A stretch of 11,336 nucleotides of DNA. Origin: Stramenopiles sp. TOSAG23-2. Lineage: Eukaryota; Sar. Location: assembly GCA_900128395.1 (NCBI GenBank), contig LT649942.1, forward strand, positions 1-11,336, read 5' to 3'. The notes beneath the pieces were generated by a model, which saw only the letters and a list, made by a program, of their open reading frames with translations, did no database searches and had not been told where the DNA came from. The position numbers and the translations under genes were made by a program. Shown one piece after another: positions 10,701 to 11,336 of this stretch; positions within the stretch are counted from its first letter, which is position 1; every line of letters begins with the position of its first letter.

Positions 10701-11284
10701 GGCAATTTTGCTCTGACATGAGAAAATGGTGTCAGTACATTCGTTGTATTTTTATTGGACGTATATCCTTGTTGCTCATATCGATATGTTATTGAAGCTT
10801 GGTATGATAAATCAATTTCTTTAATATTACACTTTAAAGGATGATTGGCTTTCTCTTTGCTGGCATTGATATTTTGCGGCAAGTAGCGCAACGCAGTTGC
10901 AATGGTGTAAATAGCATCTGCGCATATAACTTGATCTTTGTCGCAATGTTTGGTGGGATCAAATTTAGTTGTATTTGTATCGTTAGATATAATATTTAAC
11001 AGTGCTTTGTCGAATAATTTATTAGGCTCCCGATTGGATAATATAGCTAAGGAAGCAACCATTCTGTCTGTATAATCATCTTCATCGCGTATGATCGTTT
11101 GGTATTTTTCACGGTTCAGAAAATATTCATATGGCTTCCTCCATGTTTTTGGCGGTATGACGTGTCGCGATGAGCTTGTTGATGGCATATTATCATCCAA
11201 AAGAGCACCTAAAAGGGATATTGAGTTATTATTATCCTTTCTTTCTAAACCATCCTTATTTGTTGTTGATGTAGTTGTTCCCAT
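1790..11284 (-). CDS. Giant LRR / Tudor-like multidomain protein, five exons, 3017 aa
   Basis: Exons on the minus strand are 11284-9279, 9110-7816, 7707-4627, 4520-3798 and 3738-1790. They total 9054 nt, giving 3017 residues and a TAA stop. Each junction restores frame exactly (phases 2, 1, 1, 1). The ATG at 11284 has A at -3 and G at +4, with an in-frame TAG seven codons upstream. The protein begins MGTTTS. Domains in order: a partial LRR (about 119-162), Tudor-like barrels (about 187-240, 322-381, 735-782), an ankyrin-like pair (1026-1055), barrels (about 1055-1100, 1124-1164, 1286-1320), a CBM5/12-like segment (1515-1554), a barrel (1879-1909), RNI-type LRRs (1960-1984, 2038-2124), a barrel (2160-2194), a possible barrel (2332-2383), LRRs (2424-2500), a KVDD repeat (2797-2817), and an unrecognised conserved-looking C-terminus (about 2850-3017). 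Barrel motifs share a YDVxLxNG-type strand pair. No membrane segment is evident. It looks like a large interaction scaffold. I do not recognise a named family, and no enzymatic motif is visible. Long central stretches remain unassigned. Confidence 0.85.
2393..2455 (-). repeat. Three-copy 21-bp coding tandem repeat (KVDDxxx)
   Basis: Three adjacent 7-residue units, KVDDTAK, KVDDLSE and KVDDATE (residues 2797-2817), are encoded by imperfect 21-bp repeats. They sit directly after an acidic run (DDLEEEDEEE). A heptad period with V in a fixed place could make a short charged helix, but the repeat may simply be a slippage-prone acidic linker. Confidence 0.75.
3344..3574 (-). other. RNI-type leucine-rich repeat block B
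   Basis: Residues 2424-2500 hold MKRLSLRSVALGNRGAHVLA, LTDLDISQCQIKDEGALSVA and a final LQRLRFEGNPSTPKALKA capping repeat. This is the same LRR class as block A, and the two may form one solenoid split by an inserted barrel region. Confidence 0.75.
3695..4425 (-). other. Barrel-containing insertion between the LRR blocks
   Basis: Exon 4 and the start of exon 5 encode about 300 residues between two LRR blocks. A Tudor-like barrel is readable at 2160-2194 (SPGDTVFVRRQRPGYIRCEV, then LDNGRNVQVMPIW). A second possible barrel spans the exon 4/5 junction at about 2332-2383 (GGYIEFRG, then EWVPHEYLIEG joined to TYISPGSVVEVQPRS). Confidence 0.45.
3739..3797 (-). other. Intron 4 of the giant gene (59 bp, phase 1)
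   Basis: The donor is GTAATA after ...EYLIE-G, and the acceptor is TTCTCTTACAG. The junction makes a GGC glycine (residue 2369) and joins into TYISPGSVVEVQPRS, a natural barrel-like strand. No clear TACTAAC box is present, unlike introns 2 and 3. Unspliced reading gives an artificial hydrophobic tail and a stop at 3667. Confidence 0.82.
4521..4626 (-). other. Intron 3 of the giant gene (106 bp, phase 1)
   Basis: The donor is GTAGGT after ...IGIIK-G, and the acceptor is CCTTGTAG. The junction makes a GAT aspartate (residue 2128). A perfect TACTAAC box lies at the complement of 4538-4544. A second potential donor, GTATTA, lies 4 nt downstream, but using it would break the frame. The intron is open in the upstream frame almost to its 3' end, so an unspliced reading gives a false extension. 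Confidence 0.9.
4637..5131 (-). other. RNI-type leucine-rich repeat block A
   Basis: Residues 1960-2124 include CRSLITHLNLNYTDIGVHGA, then after an acidic insertion LSTLSLRACGLGINGIDALA, VTSLDLGANNLSDKGVSKLS and MKHLDLRGNAITGLGALMLA. Each repeat is about 28 residues with LxxLxLxxN and a following helix, as in ribonuclease-inhibitor-type LRRs. An insertion of about 50 residues (about 1990-2037) separates the first repeat from the rest. The block ends close to intron 3. Confidence 0.8.
5282..5374 (-). other. Tudor/Agenet-like barrel 7
   Basis: Residues 1879-1909 contain KEGMKGWVHRKENG, then TVMLVNDGTYDVRRD, a typical strand-turn-strand with a NDGTYDV hairpin. The barrel lies about 50 residues upstream of the first strong LRR. 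Confidence 0.4.
6347..6466 (-). other. CBM5/12-like or phage-tail-like small module
   Basis: Residues 1515-1554 show the spaced motif Y-x3-DIVYHNGKYY, then P, then AWTEV. This matches the Y-x2-GD-x-V-x-Y-x-G-x-x-Y ... P ... W signature of carbohydrate-binding family 5/12 and similar phage-tail modules. It is found in the middle of an otherwise intracellular-looking protein without a signal peptide. The likeness is by motif only and may be convergent. Confidence 0.3.
7049..7954 (-). other. Tudor/Agenet-like barrels 4-6 (spanning intron 2)
   Basis: Residues 1055-1100 hold YLYDIRFENGFTMEKV. Residues 1124-1164 hold VHVRSRF, FYGHVIGYDKETDIYTVE and an aromatic-rich FPYHYFYG core. Residues 1286-1320 hold YDFDVELLSTGEIL. 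Each follows the same aromatic-D-V-x-L-x-(D/N/S)-G hairpin theme. Between them are lysine-rich linkers and a long DGRTNIHQIYVLAPGDEVL segment whose PGDEV resembles another barrel entry strand. Confidence 0.45.
7708..7815 (-). other. Intron 2 of the giant gene (108 bp, phase 1)
   Basis: The donor is a perfect GTAAGT after ...LKLWPT-, and the acceptor is TTTTTAAAG. The junction makes a TGT cysteine (residue 1101). A perfect TACTAAC branch-point box is present (complement of 7735-7741). Read-through would hit a TAG in the intron. Confidence 0.9.
7952..8041 (-). other. Ankyrin-like helix pair
   Basis: Residues 1026-1055 (DLISAISARKLKMVHKYLDS, then KPANPNLEG) have the L-x-x-A-x-x-x-x-x-x-x-V-x-x-x-L helix pair and P-N turn typical of a single ankyrin repeat. 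Only one copy is visible, so the fold is uncertain. It directly precedes barrel 4. Confidence 0.4.
8771..8914 (-). other. Tudor/Agenet-like barrel 3
   Basis: Residues 735-782 contain NDTIRVRDYGD, then CVPSRIRIVNNNTYDLLLGNGEEQ and VRREDI. This is the clearest example of the repeated module: an entry strand with a V-R core, a VPSRI-type strand, a YDLLLGNG hairpin and a closing V-R-x-E-D-I segment. Confidence 0.55.
9111..9278 (-). other. Intron 1 of the giant gene (168 bp, phase 2)
   Basis: The donor is GTATGT right after ...NEWDQ-TT and the acceptor is CTACTACAG before GCGTATGAAG. Splicing rebuilds a TTG leucine codon (residue 669) and continues into RMKAFENV. Without splicing the upstream frame ends two codons later at TAA. 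A CTAAT branch-like motif lies near the acceptor, and a CA dinucleotide run lies just after the donor. Confidence 0.85.
9247..9262. repeat. (TG)8 microsatellite inside intron 1
   Basis: Eight TG units on the + strand (CA on the transcript strand) begin about 16 nt after the intron 1 donor. Intronic CA runs can modulate splicing in other systems, but here this is only a position-based remark. Confidence 0.85.
10142..10726 (-). other. Tudor/Agenet-like barrels 1 and 2
   Basis: Residues 187-240 contain FNVMLNNGEFLPGVP, and residues 322-381 contain GSIVAKVMIEV followed by YIVRLNDAE. Both show the paired-strand pattern (aromatic, D/N/I-V-x-L, N-G/D) seen in small Tudor- or Agenet-type SH3-like barrels. 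A lysine-rich linker (KKKK near 279-282) separates them. The assignment rests on pattern only, and the second is the weaker. Confidence 0.4.
10799..10930 (-). other. N-terminal partial LRR (RNI-like) unit
   Basis: Residues about 119-162 show an ALR helix end (YTIATALRYLP) followed by a beta-strand LxxLxLxxN-like pattern (NIKEIDLSYQ). This is the spacing of an RNI-type leucine-rich repeat. It is a single weak unit, followed directly by a Tudor-like barrel. Confidence 0.35.
11267..11284 (-). other. Predicted N-myristoylation signal (MGTTTS)
   Basis: The first six codons read Met-Gly-Thr-Thr-Thr-Ser, which matches the N-myristoyltransferase consensus (Gly at 2, small residues, Ser at 6). The next residues are polar (TTNKDG). 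No nearby cysteine supports dual palmitoylation. Membrane tethering is inferred from this motif alone. Confidence 0.5.
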
Positions 11285-11303
11285 AGTTAATTGTCTTTCT
11301 TTC

Positions 11304-11314
11304 TATATATATAT
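11304..11314 (-). promoter_or_regulatory. TATA-rich run upstream of the giant gene start
   Basis: TATATATATAT lies about 20-30 nt upstream of the ATG at 11284. In an AT-rich genome this is weak evidence for a core promoter, and the spacing would leave a very short 5' UTR. The window ends 22 nt further on, so the rest of the promoter is not seen. Confidence 0.2.
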
Positions 11315-11336
11315 TACAATATGATAGATGATGTGT

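Noticed and set aside
1-11336. tRNA, rRNA, transposon, CRISPR or viral insertion
   Set aside because: No cloverleaf, terminal repeat, integrase or transposase motif, spacer array or viral gene was seen on either strand.

Overview
The window is nuclear DNA from an AT-rich microbial eukaryote. The evidence is four short GT-AG spliceosomal introns (59, 106, 108 and 168 bp), two of them carrying a perfect TACTAAC branch-point box, together with large multidomain proteins and the standard genetic code with TAA stops. A CEP104-type ciliary-tip/centriolar domain suggests a lineage that builds flagella or cilia, such as a stramenopile, another flagellated protist or a chytrid-like fungus. I cannot place it more precisely.

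Layout: 1-568 is AT-rich upstream sequence. The + strand holds two reading frames separated by only 2 nt. The first (569-964) is a CEP104-type N-terminal jelly-roll domain that stops before the end of the fold. The second (967-1620) has a canonical EF-hand pair and a PDZ domain. The TAA, two bases, then ATG arrangement is the oddest local feature. It may be a frame break in one gene, a tiny intron, or a tight two-ORF transcript. A 169-bp spacer (1621-1789) holds poly(A) signals for both strands, arranged in a perfect 12-bp inverted repeat that begins inside the + stop codon region.

The rest (1790-11284) is a single convergent minus-strand gene. What look like five separate long reading frames join through four introns whose phases (2, 1, 1, 1) all agree, giving one protein of 3017 residues. 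It starts with MGTTTS (a likely N-myristoylation signal). It alternates RNI-type leucine-rich repeats with roughly eight or nine small barrel motifs resembling Tudor/Agenet domains. It also carries one ankyrin-like helix pair, one segment resembling a CBM5/12-type module, and acidic linkers including a 3 x 7-residue KVDD repeat. I do not recognise the whole architecture as a named family.

How the genes work together is inference only. A CEP104-like domain, an EF-hand/PDZ adaptor and a possibly lipidated giant LRR/Tudor-like scaffold would fit a calcium-responsive, membrane- or axoneme-linked scaffold, but nothing in the sequence proves that these products interact.
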